A stretch of 64,000 bases of DNA from Chloroflexota bacterium (lineage in GTDB: Bacteria; Chloroflexota; Anaerolineae; Aggregatilineales; J027). The stretch lies in contig JABFGB010000006.1 in assembly GCA_013112715.1 (NCBI GenBank), positions 62,001-126,000 on the forward strand, given 5' to 3'. The notes below the pieces were generated by a model that ran no database searches, was not told the origin of the DNA, and saw only the letters and a list, made by a program, of their open reading frames with translations. This document shows positions 42,669 through 51,502 of this stretch, in pieces. The translations under genes were made by a program, and so were the position numbers. Each line of letters begins with the position of its first letter. The first letter of the stretch is position 1.

Positions 42669-43559
42669 GTGACCAAGCTACTTCAACGACTAGGCGGTTT
42701 CTCATCCGGTTGGCGTTTGTTGCAAACAGCGATTGGCACGATTATCAGTGCTATCGGGGTGATTGTGTTCCTCATTCCCTCTCAAATTGCGCCGGGGGGT
42801 GTTTCCGGTATCGCCATTATTTTACATGAGGTCATCGGCACGCCTGTCGGGATTATGACTCTGATTTTTAACATCCCCATCCAGATTTTTGCCTATCGCG
42901 TGTTGGGCGGCAGTTGGCTCATTATCAGCACCATTTTTTCAGTCGTCATTTTCAGTGCGTCGGTGGATATTTTGCCCGCTTTTGTTTCGACACATGGCGT
43001 CAGCGAAAATGATTTGCTCAATGCGATTTTTGGCGGAATTGTCGGCGGAATTGGCAGCGGCCTCATTTATGGCGCAGGGGCAACGGCGGGAGGGACGGCA
43101 ACCCTCTCGCGGATTTTGCAGCACAAAATGGGTATCCCCCTGAGTAGCGCCTATCTGTATACCGATACCTTGATTATCGGCATGGCGGGGTTGGTGTTTG
43201 GGTGGGAAGCCGCCATGTATGCCATTGTTTCATTGTTCATCAGCGGCATGGTGGCGGATTACGTGTTGGAAGGGCCAAGCGTGATTCGCACGGTCACGAT
43301 TGTGACGGACTATCCCCAAGAAGTATCGAAAGCGATTTTGGGCCAATTGGGACGTGGTGTCACATCATGGGAGGGCATGGGCATGTTTACCGATCAACCC
43401 CACACCGTTTTGTTCGTCACGATTGCCCGCCCCCAAGTTGCCACATTGCGTCATGTGGTGTTCGCGGTTGATCCGAAGGCGTTTGTGGTTATTGGGCAGG
43501 GGCATGTGGCCTATGGACGCGGATTTAAGACTGCCCCGATTCCCAAAGTTGATGGTTAA
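42669..43559 (+). CDS. YitT-family membrane protein
   Basis: A 296-residue protein with five to six membrane helices and a soluble C-terminal domain. IGTIISAIGVIVFLIPSQIAPGGVSGIAIILHE, NIPIQIFAYRVLGGSW and GAGATAGGTATLSRILQHK are the YitT repeats; the last 85 residues (VIRTVTIVTDYPQEVSKAILGQLGRGVT ... ARPQVATLRHVVFAVDPKAFVVI) are the DUF2179 domain. The role of the family is unknown. GTG start with GAGGA at 5 bases, 23 bases after the amidohydrolase gene. Confidence 0.88.
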   Translation: MTKLLQRLGGFSSGWRLLQTAIGTIISAIGVIVFLIPSQIAPGGVSGIAIILHEVIGTPVGIMTLIFNIPIQIFAYRVLGGSWLIISTIFSVVIFSASVDILPAFVSTHGVSENDLLNAIFGGIVGGIGSGLIYGAGATAGGTATLSRILQHKMGIPLSSAYLYTDTLIIGMAGLVFGWEAAMYAIVSLFISGMVADYVLEGPSVIRTVTIVTDYPQEVSKAILGQLGRGVTSWEGMGMFTDQPHTVLFVTIARPQVATLRHVVFAVDPKAFVVIGQGHVAYGRGFKTAPIPKVDG

Positions 43560-43876
43560 TCGGGTCGAAGTTCGACGATCAGGCCGTCGCTCCACTCATA
43601 TTTGGCGTCCATTTTGGCAGCGACAGCAGCGGCAAGTTCGGGTTCGGTAGCGCGGTCAATCACCCGACCTTTGCCTTGATATGTTTGATTACCCACCCGG
43701 ACGGAAATCGCCGGATTGTGCCGGATGTTCTGTACCCAGTGGGCTTTTTCACGTCCCTCTGCCACGATGTAATACGCTCCGTCATGGCTGACAAACCAAA
43801 TTTCGATTTCGTGCCGTTTGCCACTTTTCCAACCAGTGGTGGTGACATAACAGAAGTCGGGTTCTTTGATGCTCAT
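43556..43876 (-). CDS. Deazaflavin/FMN-dependent nitroreductase-family protein
   Basis: A 106-residue split-barrel protein. FCYVTTTGWKSGKRHEIEIWFVSHDGAYYIVA and HWVQNIRHNPAISVRVG are typical of the Ddn-like and pyridoxamine-5'-phosphate oxidase-like families that bind F420 or FMN. The substrate is unknown. It overlaps the stop of the upstream unknown gene by four bases, so the two are co-expressed, and its 3' end overlaps the YitT gene tail to tail by four bases. Confidence 0.75.
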   Translation of the reverse strand: MSIKEPDFCYVTTTGWKSGKRHEIEIWFVSHDGAYYIVAEGREKAHWVQNIRHNPAISVRVGNQTYQGKGRVIDRATEPELAAAVAAKMDAKYEWSDGLIVELRPD

Positions 43877-44583
43877 AGGGTTTGCTCCAATGGGTACTTG
43901 ATGATGAGCAGCGGCATATAAAAGCCGGGTTCGCCATATATCGCGGGGTCGGTCATGATAAATTCGGTCAAGGTTTTCGCCTCCGCGTAGGTCTCAATGA
44001 AGCCATGCTGATTAGGTCGAATTTGAAACCGTTCCCATCCGTCTTTTTCAAGACCATTGCACAGCCACGAATGGTTTATATCGCCAAAATCGCTGCACAC
44101 CACTTCATAGCCGAGAATTTCCCCCTCTGGAAGAGGTGACCTTTGCCCGATAATATGCGCCAATCCGCGTTGCCCTTCATCTTGGACACCCATCCTTAAA
44201 GTTGGCTCGACCAATAGAAACGGCTCGATAAAATCTTTGTGTAGACCTGCCCCAAGCAGGAATAAATCATCCTTTTGGGGGATAAACCGCGCAATGAAAT
44301 CACGGGCGGTTTGCAGATGGTATATCACGTCGGGAAAGCCGATTGTTTTATCAAATTGGTCACTACACCACTCTTGCAATTCTGGCGTCAGTTCAATGCC
44401 AAAAGTATCGAAGTCTTTTTGCGAATTGGCCCAATAAACAATAGGTGCTATATCGGCTATGCAGTGGGACACACTCAAAAATCTGTCCGACAATAGTTCA
44501 GTAGAGTGCCAATCAGTGCGCGTAATCTGTTTTGTGATGTAGTAGCCTGCCGAGACATAATCATCAAGATGGATTGTCGCCAT
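43873..44583 (-). CDS. Unknown cytoplasmic protein
   Basis: A 236-residue soluble protein with no recognised motif. Segments such as WCSDQFDKTIGFPDVIYHLQTARDFIA, LLGAGLHKDFIEPFLLVEP and SDFGDINHSWLCNGLEKDGWERF are well-formed and the frame is intact, so it is a real gene. AAGGAG lies about 8 bases before ATG 44583. It forms a coupled pair with the nitroreductase-family gene downstream (ATGA overlap at 43873-43876). Confidence 0.6.
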   Translation of the reverse strand: MATIHLDDYVSAGYYITKQITRTDWHSTELLSDRFLSVSHCIADIAPIVYWANSQKDFDTFGIELTPELQEWCSDQFDKTIGFPDVIYHLQTARDFIARFIPQKDDLFLLGAGLHKDFIEPFLLVEPTLRMGVQDEGQRGLAHIIGQRSPLPEGEILGYEVVCSDFGDINHSWLCNGLEKDGWERFQIRPNQHGFIETYAEAKTLTEFIMTDPAIYGEPGFYMPLLIIKYPLEQTL

Positions 44584-44628
44584 ACCACCGACTCCTTTTC
44601 AACCCTAATGATACCGGAGGCCAAGCCG

Positions 44629-45099
44629 ATGCGAAAACTTAATTTCCCAGAGCCATTCAAACACACCCATGCACCTGTACGAAATGTGAACGAGCTATTT
44701 GATGAGCAGGCAAGTGTTGGGGCAAGAGCGGCGGATCAAGTCGCGGCGGTGGTGGGGTCGTGGAGGTTCATCATTATCCAGTCATTTTTGCTGATGATTT
44801 GGATTATTCTCAATAGCATTGCATGGATGTATCATTGGGATCCGTATCCGTTCATTTTGATGAACTTGGTGCTTTCGACACAGGCCGCTTTTACCGCGCC
44901 AATTATTATGATGAGTCAAAATCGGCAGGCCGCGAAAGATCGCATTGAAGCCCATAATGATTTTATTGTCAATCAAAAAGCCGAGGCTGAAATTCGGGCC
45001 ATTTTGGAACATCTCGCCGCCCAAGATGAGGCACTCACGGTGATTTATCATTATGTCACTAGCACCCATCAACATATTGGCGCTCAATCACCAGAATGA
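44629..45099 (+). CDS. DUF1003-like two-helix membrane protein
   Basis: About 156 residues, starting at ATG 44629 with GGAGG at 8 bases. The frame stays open upstream to 44506, but that part overlaps the divergent gene. ADQVAAVVGSWRFIIIQSFLLMIWIILN and PYPFILMNLVLSTQAAFTAPIIMMSQNRQA are the two membrane helices of the DUF1003 family; the C-terminal part is a soluble helical tail. The function of the family is unknown. Its end overlaps the convergent methyltransferase by 16 bases. Confidence 0.8.
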   Translation: MRKLNFPEPFKHTHAPVRNVNELFDEQASVGARAADQVAAVVGSWRFIIIQSFLLMIWIILNSIAWMYHWDPYPFILMNLVLSTQAAFTAPIIMMSQNRQAAKDRIEAHNDFIVNQKAEAEIRAILEHLAAQDEALTVIYHYVTSTHQHIGAQSPE

Positions 45100-45890
45100 C
45101 TGGATGTTCGTGTGAACTCAATCCAATAGTGATCCGTCCATGTGCGGAAGGGCCAGTAATCAGCCAGATGGGTTTCGGCGGCGATTAAAGGCTTCATGAT
45201 ACGGGGTCGCTTATCCACGACTCCAAACGCATCGCTAGGGGGCAAAAATACCCCTAACCCGCGTACTCGCTCAAATTGAAAATAGGGCTGGAAAGCACGG
45301 ACAAATTGGCGGGGCGAGGGATAATAAATCGGTAGCGTTCCCCCACCCGGCAATGTCGCAATCGTTTCGCGTTTGAACCGACGAAAGGCGGTGCGGAAAT
45401 CCAGATGGAGGCCATGCCAGAGTGTCTCCCACATGCAAAATGGCGAGATGACGCCTAACCCGACATAGCCCCCCGGTTTGACAGCCCTTGCCAAAAATCT
45501 CCCTAACCCGGTCCAATCGCGGGTGCAATTGACCGGGCCAAAATTGCTATATACCCCATCTACGGGTTCGCTATCCCATTCCGGCAAATGATTGAGATCA
45601 AACAGCAGAGGTGTCACTAGATGGCCGAGATTAGCGGCTTCGGCTTTGGCCTTTGTCTGGTCCAGCATGAAGGGACTGATGTCGGCAGCGATGACCTTGA
45701 CGCCGCGTTGGGCCATCCAGAGTGCGTCTATCCCGCCAGCACACCCGATTTCAAAAGCGGTGCTGCCCTCTGGAAAATGCGGCTCTAGCCAACCCCAGAC
45801 CCGTTCTCGCAGCCAACGGGAGACCGGACTTTCGGCAAAGTCACGGTCATACACGGCGGCAAGAGTATCAAAGGCGGCGTTATTCGACAT
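45084..45890 (-). CDS. SAM-dependent methyltransferase, class I
   Basis: A 268-residue enzyme. ATG 45890 lies one base after the stop of the beta-glucosidase gene; the longer frame, to 46025, would be antisense-free but overlaps that gene and is rejected. FEIGCAGGIDALWMAQRGVKVIAADISPFML holds motif I (GCAGG) and the acidic end of strand two (D in AADIS), typical of Rossmann methyltransferases. The acceptor is unknown. Its DTLAAVYDRDFAESP start resembles ubiquinone/menaquinone-type and small-molecule methyltransferases. Confidence 0.78.
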   Translation of the reverse strand: MSNNAAFDTLAAVYDRDFAESPVSRWLRERVWGWLEPHFPEGSTAFEIGCAGGIDALWMAQRGVKVIAADISPFMLDQTKAKAEAANLGHLVTPLLFDLNHLPEWDSEPVDGVYSNFGPVNCTRDWTGLGRFLARAVKPGGYVGLGVISPFCMWETLWHGLHLDFRTAFRRFKRETIATLPGGGTLPIYYPSPRQFVRAFQPYFQFERVRGLGVFLPPSDAFGVVDKRPRIMKPLIAAETHLADYWPFRTWTDHYWIEFTRTSSHSGD

Positions 45891-45891
45891 C

Positions 45892-47229
45892 TTAGACGGC
45901 ACGGGCCTTTTCGGTGACGATTTTGCGTTTGTAGTATTGGGCGCTGCGCTTGGGGATACGGGCCTGATTTTCGTAATTGACGTAATACAAGCCAAACCGT
46001 TTGCTAAATCCTTCGGCCCATTCAAAATTATCCATTAGGCTCCACACAAAAAAGCCTTTAAGTGGCACGCCCTGATCTATCGCGTTTTCGGCGGCAGCAA
46101 AGTGATCAATCAGATAATTCTCGCGCAGCGGGTCGTCCACAATTAGGCCATCTGGCGGCGGGTCATCAAAGGCCGCGCCATTTTCAGTAATGTAAATCGC
46201 TTTGGGATGATACTCCTGATGGATGCGTACCAGTAATTTTGTCAGGCCCTCTGGATAAATTTCCCAGCCCATTGCAGTCGTTTCGACATTGCCCAGCGAC
46301 GCGGGTAAAAATTGCAGAGGCAACAAATCCGGCATCCATGAAACCTTATTGCGGGTGTAATAGTTCATGCCGAGGAAGTCAATCGGTTCGGAGGCTTCTT
46401 TCACCGCATCAAGATTGATGTCCTTGAGATTTTCACCCAATGCCTCAACCATGTCCGCTGGATACTGACCCTTAAAAATCGGGTCAAGGAACCAGCGATT
46501 GATAAAGCCGTCGTTCCGCAGAGCCGCTTTTTGGTCATTCTCGCTATCAGTAGCCGCCTCCGAATACAGGGTATAGAGCGTAATTCCGGCTTGGCAATCC
46601 TCCGAATTTTCACGGATGATGGGCATCGCTTCCCCATGCGCCAACAGCAAATGATGGGCGGTTTTGTAGGCAGTGGGGATGTCCGTAATTCCCGGCGCGT
46701 GCTGTCCATAAAAATGCCCGATCATGGAATAGACCCAAGGTTCATTGTGGGTAATCCAATTTTTGACACGATTCCCCAGTCGGCGGGTCACGACATCCAC
46801 ATAATCGGCGAACCATTTCACACTATCGGGATTGGCCCACCCACCCTCATCTTGCAAGGCTTGGGGATAATCCCAATGAAAGAGGGTGACGAATGGCTTG
46901 ATATTCGCTTTCAGCAGTTCATCCACTAGGCGATCATAAAAATCGAGGCCAAGCGGGTTGACATCGCCTTTGCCCTGCGGAATGACACGCGGCCATGAGA
47001 TGGAAAAACGGTAGCCATCTAAACCCATTTCGCTCATTAACTGCACGTCTTCAAGGTAGCGGTGATAATGGTCGCAAGCAATGTCGCCGTTATCCCCATT
47101 GCGGGTTTTGCCGGGGGTATGCGAAAACCGATGCCAGATAGATTCACCGCAACCTTCGCTGGTCGTAACGCCCTCGATTTGATAACTGGCGGTGGCGACC
47201 CCCCATACAAAATCTTTCGGAAAAGGCAT
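45892..47229 (-). CDS. Beta-glucosidase, glycoside hydrolase family 1
   Basis: A 445-residue GH1 enzyme that releases terminal beta-linked glucose or galactose. FPKDFVWGVATASYQIEG is the family start, acid/base E163 sits in ITHNEPW and nucleophile E349 in IYITENG. No signal peptide is seen, so it acts in the cytoplasm on imported oligosaccharides. GGAGCAGGAAA precedes the ATG. The gene is full length and coupled to the downstream methyltransferase. No sugar transporter is adjacent. Confidence 0.93.
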   Translation of the reverse strand: MPFPKDFVWGVATASYQIEGVTTSEGCGESIWHRFSHTPGKTRNGDNGDIACDHYHRYLEDVQLMSEMGLDGYRFSISWPRVIPQGKGDVNPLGLDFYDRLVDELLKANIKPFVTLFHWDYPQALQDEGGWANPDSVKWFADYVDVVTRRLGNRVKNWITHNEPWVYSMIGHFYGQHAPGITDIPTAYKTAHHLLLAHGEAMPIIRENSEDCQAGITLYTLYSEAATDSENDQKAALRNDGFINRWFLDPIFKGQYPADMVEALGENLKDINLDAVKEASEPIDFLGMNYYTRNKVSWMPDLLPLQFLPASLGNVETTAMGWEIYPEGLTKLLVRIHQEYHPKAIYITENGAAFDDPPPDGLIVDDPLRENYLIDHFAAAENAIDQGVPLKGFFVWSLMDNFEWAEGFSKRFGLYYVNYENQARIPKRSAQYYKRKIVTEKARAV

Positions 47230-47264
47230 ATCGTTTCCTGCTCCTTAATTAGCCATCAGTTTCT

Positions 47265-48710
47265 TTAGTGGTCATGAACATCCAAATCACCCGCGCCGAA
47301 AATCTGTCCCGGTTGAATGACAATTGGCCCGCCTAAATCTACCGTCCCCACAAGGTCATAGGTCATTGCCCCGGTGATGCGGACAGGCACAATTTCGCCT
47401 TCGGGGACTTCTCCTTGCACCATGATATAGCCGTCAATTTCGGGGGCGTCTCGATAGGAACGGCCTAGCGAAATGGTCTCACCAGTTGGGCCGTCATCAT
47501 CTTCGACCTCGGCATGACCCTCAACCAAAACAGGCAAAATCTTACCGACTTGGGCTTGATTACGCTGCAAGCTAATCGGCTGTTGAATTTCCATCAGCTT
47601 ATCCCGACGGGCAATTTTTACGGCATCATCCACTTGATCGGACAGGGTGGCGCTGGGTGTGCCGATTTCATAGCTATAGGTAAACGCCCCCACACGATCA
47701 AATTGCATGTCTTTGACAAACTGCACCAGCGTATCAAATTCTTCGTCGGTTTCGCCGGGGTAGCCGACAATAAAGGTGGTGCGGATGGCTAAATCGGGCA
47801 TAGCGGAGCGCATTTTACCAATGGTTTCATATACCCATTCCACATTGGCAGGGCGACGCATCCGCAGCAGAGTTTTGCGATGGGCATGTTGCAGCGGGAT
47901 ATCCAGATAATGCACGATTTGGGGGTGGGTCGCCATCGTTTCAATCAATTCATCTGTGACATACCCCGGATAGGCGTACATCACACGCATCCAAGGAACA
48001 TCCGGCACAGCCTTGACCAATTCTTTGAGTAGAACCGCCAAGCCATTTTTCAGGCCCACATCGTAGCCATAGTCAGTGCTGTCTTGGGCAATCAAGATAA
48101 TTTCTTGCACGCCGTTATCGCGCAGCAGACGGGCTTCATTCACAATCGCTTCGATAGGACGACTGACGGCGGTGCCTTTGATGGCGGGGATGGCACAAAA
48201 TGCACAGGGGCGGCGGCAGCCATCCGCAATTTTCAAATAGGCACTTGCCCCCTGAATGCTGATACGGGCCGCGCCACGTTCATCTTTACCAACAGTTTCG
48301 GCATCACTGGGCAGATGATACAGGGGTTCGGGATGCTTGCGAGTACGGATGCGCTGCACCAGATCCACAATGTCCATCCAACGTCGTGTGCCGATAATGC
48401 CATCCAACCCCGGCACTTCTTGGGCAAGGGTGTCGCCATAACGCTGCGAAAGACAACCTGCTGCAATCAGATATTGATTTGGTTGCTTGAGAGCGGCTAA
48501 CTCATTTAGACTGTTGATGCTTTCTTCTTTGGCGGGGCCAATAAAGCCACAGGTATTGACGATGAGAACTTCGGCGCGGGCAGGGTCATCGGCGGCCCTC
48601 ATCCCGGCGTTTTCGAGTAGTTGCGCCATTGATTCGGAATCTACGGTGTTTTTGGAACAGCCTAGACTCATCAAATAATAACGGTCTTTGAGACGACCTG
48701 TTTTTGCCAT
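47265..48710 (-). CDS. rimO: Ribosomal protein S12 methylthiotransferase
   Basis: A 481-residue radical SAM enzyme that adds a methylthio group to a conserved Asp of ribosomal protein S12. The N-terminal cluster cysteines are C18, C54 and C86 (SLGCSKN, VNTCGFI, AAGCLSQR), and the radical SAM motif CxxxCxxC is C165, C169, C172 in GCRRPCAFC. A TRAM domain (about 400-470) ends the protein. SLGCSKNTVDSE distinguishes RimO from MiaB. The next gene is divergent. Confidence 0.93.
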   Translation of the reverse strand: MAKTGRLKDRYYLMSLGCSKNTVDSESMAQLLENAGMRAADDPARAEVLIVNTCGFIGPAKEESINSLNELAALKQPNQYLIAAGCLSQRYGDTLAQEVPGLDGIIGTRRWMDIVDLVQRIRTRKHPEPLYHLPSDAETVGKDERGAARISIQGASAYLKIADGCRRPCAFCAIPAIKGTAVSRPIEAIVNEARLLRDNGVQEIILIAQDSTDYGYDVGLKNGLAVLLKELVKAVPDVPWMRVMYAYPGYVTDELIETMATHPQIVHYLDIPLQHAHRKTLLRMRRPANVEWVYETIGKMRSAMPDLAIRTTFIVGYPGETDEEFDTLVQFVKDMQFDRVGAFTYSYEIGTPSATLSDQVDDAVKIARRDKLMEIQQPISLQRNQAQVGKILPVLVEGHAEVEDDDGPTGETISLGRSYRDAPEIDGYIMVQGEVPEGEIVPVRITGAMTYDLVGTVDLGGPIVIQPGQIFGAGDLDVHDH

Positions 48711-48804
48711 AGGGATTCGATTGGATTGCCTTCAACTCTTGAGATACAATGCGGATAGCGCAATCATAGCGGATTCCCTTTTTAAATTAAAGTGATGGTT
48801 CAAA

Positions 48805-49320
48805 ATGAGCAAAGTTTATGTTGGAGAATCTCCCATTCAAGGCAAAGGGGTTTTTGCAAAGGTCAATATTGCCAAAGGGGAGCCAATCTTAAAGGCGGAT
48901 GATTCACGTATTGTGGATGAAACCCATCCACTTCGGCCTGAACTCGGGGAATATGAATATCACACCGATTTTATTGCAAACAATGTTACCGTTTTGTGGC
49001 AGGACCCCGAAAAATATACCAACCATTCTTGTGATCCCAATACGTTCGTTAAGACGATTAACGGCGCTCGTTATGTCATTGCCCTTCGTCCCATTACGGC
49101 GGGTGAGGAAATTACCTTTGATTACCGCATCAATGGACGTGGGGAATATGTTTGGGAATGCGGCTGTGGCAGCCCGCGATGCCTCAAAATGCTAGATTCC
49201 GATTTTTTCAAGATGCCACTCAATCTGCAATTAGAATATCTGTCGCTCTTAGATGACTGGTTTATGGCTGAGGAAGCTCCCAAGATTGAACAGCTTTTGC
49301 AGCAGGCCCTCAATCGTTGA
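48805..49320 (+). CDS. SET-domain protein (lysine methyltransferase-like)
   Basis: A 171-residue protein with a compact SET domain: GKGVFAKVNIAKGEPI, NHSCDPN (residues 73-79), GEEITFDYRI (100-109) and a post-SET cysteine set (C119, C121, C126 in ECGCGSPRC). All are the motifs for SAM and lysine binding in eukaryotic-type SET enzymes, so protein lysine methylation is the expected activity; the target is unknown. An alpha-helical tail follows. Bacterial SET genes are patchily distributed and likely acquired by transfer. A -10-like TACAAT at 48748-48753 may serve it. Confidence 0.85.
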   Translation: MSKVYVGESPIQGKGVFAKVNIAKGEPILKADDSRIVDETHPLRPELGEYEYHTDFIANNVTVLWQDPEKYTNHSCDPNTFVKTINGARYVIALRPITAGEEITFDYRINGRGEYVWECGCGSPRCLKMLDSDFFKMPLNLQLEYLSLLDDWFMAEEAPKIEQLLQQALNR

Positions 49321-49407
49321 TTTGTCAGGCACGCGAACTTGCTATAGTATTTCAAGTATTCGTCATTATCTCTGTACAAGCAGGAGGGTAGCGCTATTAA
49401 CCGCAAC

Positions 49408-50451
49408 GTGCGCCATATCTCAGCACTTTTCAGCATCGGGCTGATACTCTCAATTGTGTTGGTGGCCTGTGGTGGAGAAGAAACTCCTCCGCCACCCACC
49501 CGAACCCCTTTGCCACAGCCAACCGCCACGCCGCGTTCGACTCCCTTGCCAGAAGTGGAACTGCCTGTGATTTTGGGTAGCCCGGACAAACCGATCAACC
49601 TATTGTTTGTCATTGCCAGCCCATCCAGTGGGCAAGTGGATGCCCAAGATACCTTGCAGACTCAATTGAATGACCAATTGGGCGAAGCGCTCGCCGTCGA
49701 GGTAGGTATATTGGCAACGCCCCGCGAGGCACTAGATGCGTTGTGTAAGGGTGAGGCCGCTTTGATGTGGGTAGATGTATTCACCTATGTTGCGGCGGAA
49801 CGTGCCTGTGGCGCTTCACCCTTGTTGGGGGTTCGTCAGACGCAGCGGGTCGGCGCAAATGGCATTGGATTCGATTTTGTTTATGACCGTCGGGTATTGG
49901 GGAATGCCGCTACCCCGGAAATGTTGGCAAACCGCAAAATTTGTCGGATTGAAGGGGACGAATCACCAGTGAATTGGGTTTATCCAAGTTTGGCCTTACG
50001 TGCTGCGGGGGTTGATCCAGTCACTGGGTTGCAGGGAGTGATTGAAGTTGCCGATGCTCAATCGCTAGTGAAGGCGATTTTTGATGAAGAATGTGTGGCG
50101 GGGGCAATTCCGAACGACCAGTTGGATACATTGGTACGCCGATTGCAGCAAGCTAATCCGCCCGTTCAAATCAACTTGCAAGCCACTGCACTACAGGTGG
50201 TGGTCATGCAAGAAGGCAATGAATCATGGCTTGAAATACCGCATTCAGTGTTAATTGCCTCACCTGATTTTATATTGCCCGCCTCATTCCGTGATCTGGT
50301 TGTAGAAGCTATCCAAGAATTGGTTGAGACAGAAGAAGATGACGCACTAAAAGAGCTTGTTCCCTATGCGCAACTGGTCGAACGCACTTCAGCCGACTAT
50401 GCCGATTTTCGGGCATGGTTAGAAGCGGCGCGGTGGGGCATGGATAACTGA
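49408..50451 (+). CDS. PhnD-like substrate-binding lipoprotein
   Basis: A 347-residue lipoprotein: signal SIGLILSIVLVACGG with the lipobox Cys in LVAC, a Thr/Pro linker (PPPPTRTPLPQPTATPRS), then a domain like phosphonate/phosphite-type binding proteins (PhnD, PF12974): INLLFVIASPSSGQ, LGEALAVEVGILATPREALDALCKGEAALMWVDVFTYV, VASPDFILPASFRDLV. GTG 49408 is the listed start, but AGGAGGG lies 7 bases before an in-frame ATT at 49396, a rare possible start. No ABC permease or ATPase is adjacent, so it is an orphan, and its ligand is unknown. Confidence 0.7.
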   Translation: MRHISALFSIGLILSIVLVACGGEETPPPPTRTPLPQPTATPRSTPLPEVELPVILGSPDKPINLLFVIASPSSGQVDAQDTLQTQLNDQLGEALAVEVGILATPREALDALCKGEAALMWVDVFTYVAAERACGASPLLGVRQTQRVGANGIGFDFVYDRRVLGNAATPEMLANRKICRIEGDESPVNWVYPSLALRAAGVDPVTGLQGVIEVADAQSLVKAIFDEECVAGAIPNDQLDTLVRRLQQANPPVQINLQATALQVVVMQEGNESWLEIPHSVLIASPDFILPASFRDLVVEAIQELVETEEDDALKELVPYAQLVERTSADYADFRAWLEAARWGMDN

Positions 50452-50481
50452 ACTGAAAATTTGGACAGAGTATGTTATTAT

Positions 50482-50506
50482 AGCCGGGGTCAAATCCGGC
50501 TTTTTT
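50482..50506 (+). terminator. Rho-independent terminator
   Basis: AGCCGG (50482-50487) pairs with CCGGCT (50496-50501) around an 8-base loop and runs into six T (50501-50506). It lies 30 bases after the PhnD-like gene and separates it from the glycosyltransferase pair. Confidence 0.85.
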
Positions 50507-50542
50507 GTGCCTACCCTAGCCAGTATACCTATTTAAGGGACT

Positions 50543-51502
50543 ATGTCTGATCTTGCAGTGGTGATCGTTAGTTGGAATACTCGTGCCCTCACTTTAGAGG
50601 CCATTCGTACCCTATTGGATGATGTTCAGCGCGGCGGCCCCTATGATACCGAAATCTGGGTGGTGGATAATGCGTCCAGTGACGACAGCCCTGCCGCTAT
50701 TCAAGCTGAGTTCCCCCATGTCAAAATTATCGAAAATACTAAGAACATTGGTTTTGGGGCGGCCAACAATGTTGCGATGCGTGCGATGGGCTTTGGCGAG
50801 AGCGGAATAGATGAAAATACCCTCCCACGTGCTGTCTACTTGCTCAATTCCGACACCCAGACCCGCCCCAACGCGACTAGTATTCTTTTTAATGCCCTGT
50901 TTTCGCTGCCGGAAGCTGGTGTTGTTGGGGCACGGTTGACATATGAAGATGGTGGTTTTCAACACAGTGCTTTTGGCTTTCCCGGCCTTTCGCAGTTATG
51001 GATTGACCTGATGCCTGCCCCCGGTACGCTTTACAACCGTCGTTTGAATGGTCGTTATCCGCGCAGACTTTATGAGCATCCTAGGCCATTTCGCGTGGGG
51101 CATACACTCGGTGCGACCATGATGATCCGGCGCGAAGTCATCCAAAAAACGGGTATGTTTGATGAGCAATTTTTTATGTATGCCGAAGAAGTGGATTGGA
51201 GTTGGCGTATCCAAAAAGCGGGATGGAAAATTTATTGTGTGCCACAAGCCCATGTGATTCATCTGGAGGGGCAGAGTACCCGCCAAGTGCGCCCGGACAG
51301 TATTATCAATTTATGGCAGAGTCGCTTACGACTCTATCGTAAACACTATCCTATGCTCAAGCGACAAGCGGCTCGCTGGTTGATTGGGGTAGGGATGCGC
51401 CGCAAAATTCGCCAAGCCCGTCGCGCTTATGCCCTACGTCAAATATCAGCCAAAGAGCGCGATACCCTGATTAGCGCCTACGAACAGGTGATGGGCCTAT
51501 GA
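50543..51502 (+). CDS. Glycosyltransferase family 2 (rhamnosyltransferase-like)
   Basis: A 319-residue GT-A enzyme. VVIVSWNTRALTLEAI, WVVDNASSDDS, NIGFGAANN, VYLLNSDTQTRP (the DxD-like metal site) and MFDEQFFMYAEEVDWSWRIQKAGW are characteristic of bacterial cell-surface GT2 enzymes close to rhamnosyl- and galactofuranosyltransferases. Donor and acceptor are unknown. AAGGGA lies 6 bases before the ATG. The stop overlaps the next GT2 gene by four bases. Confidence 0.88.
   Translation: MSDLAVVIVSWNTRALTLEAIRTLLDDVQRGGPYDTEIWVVDNASSDDSPAAIQAEFPHVKIIENTKNIGFGAANNVAMRAMGFGESGIDENTLPRAVYLLNSDTQTRPNATSILFNALFSLPEAGVVGARLTYEDGGFQHSAFGFPGLSQLWIDLMPAPGTLYNRRLNGRYPRRLYEHPRPFRVGHTLGATMMIRREVIQKTGMFDEQFFMYAEEVDWSWRIQKAGWKIYCVPQAHVIHLEGQSTRQVRPDSIINLWQSRLRLYRKHYPMLKRQAARWLIGVGMRRKIRQARRAYALRQISAKERDTLISAYEQVMGL

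Noticed and set aside
45890-46025. Longer start of the methyltransferase (46025)
   Set aside because: It would read through the end of the beta-glucosidase gene on the same strand; ATG 45890 follows the stop by one base and starts the family sequence.
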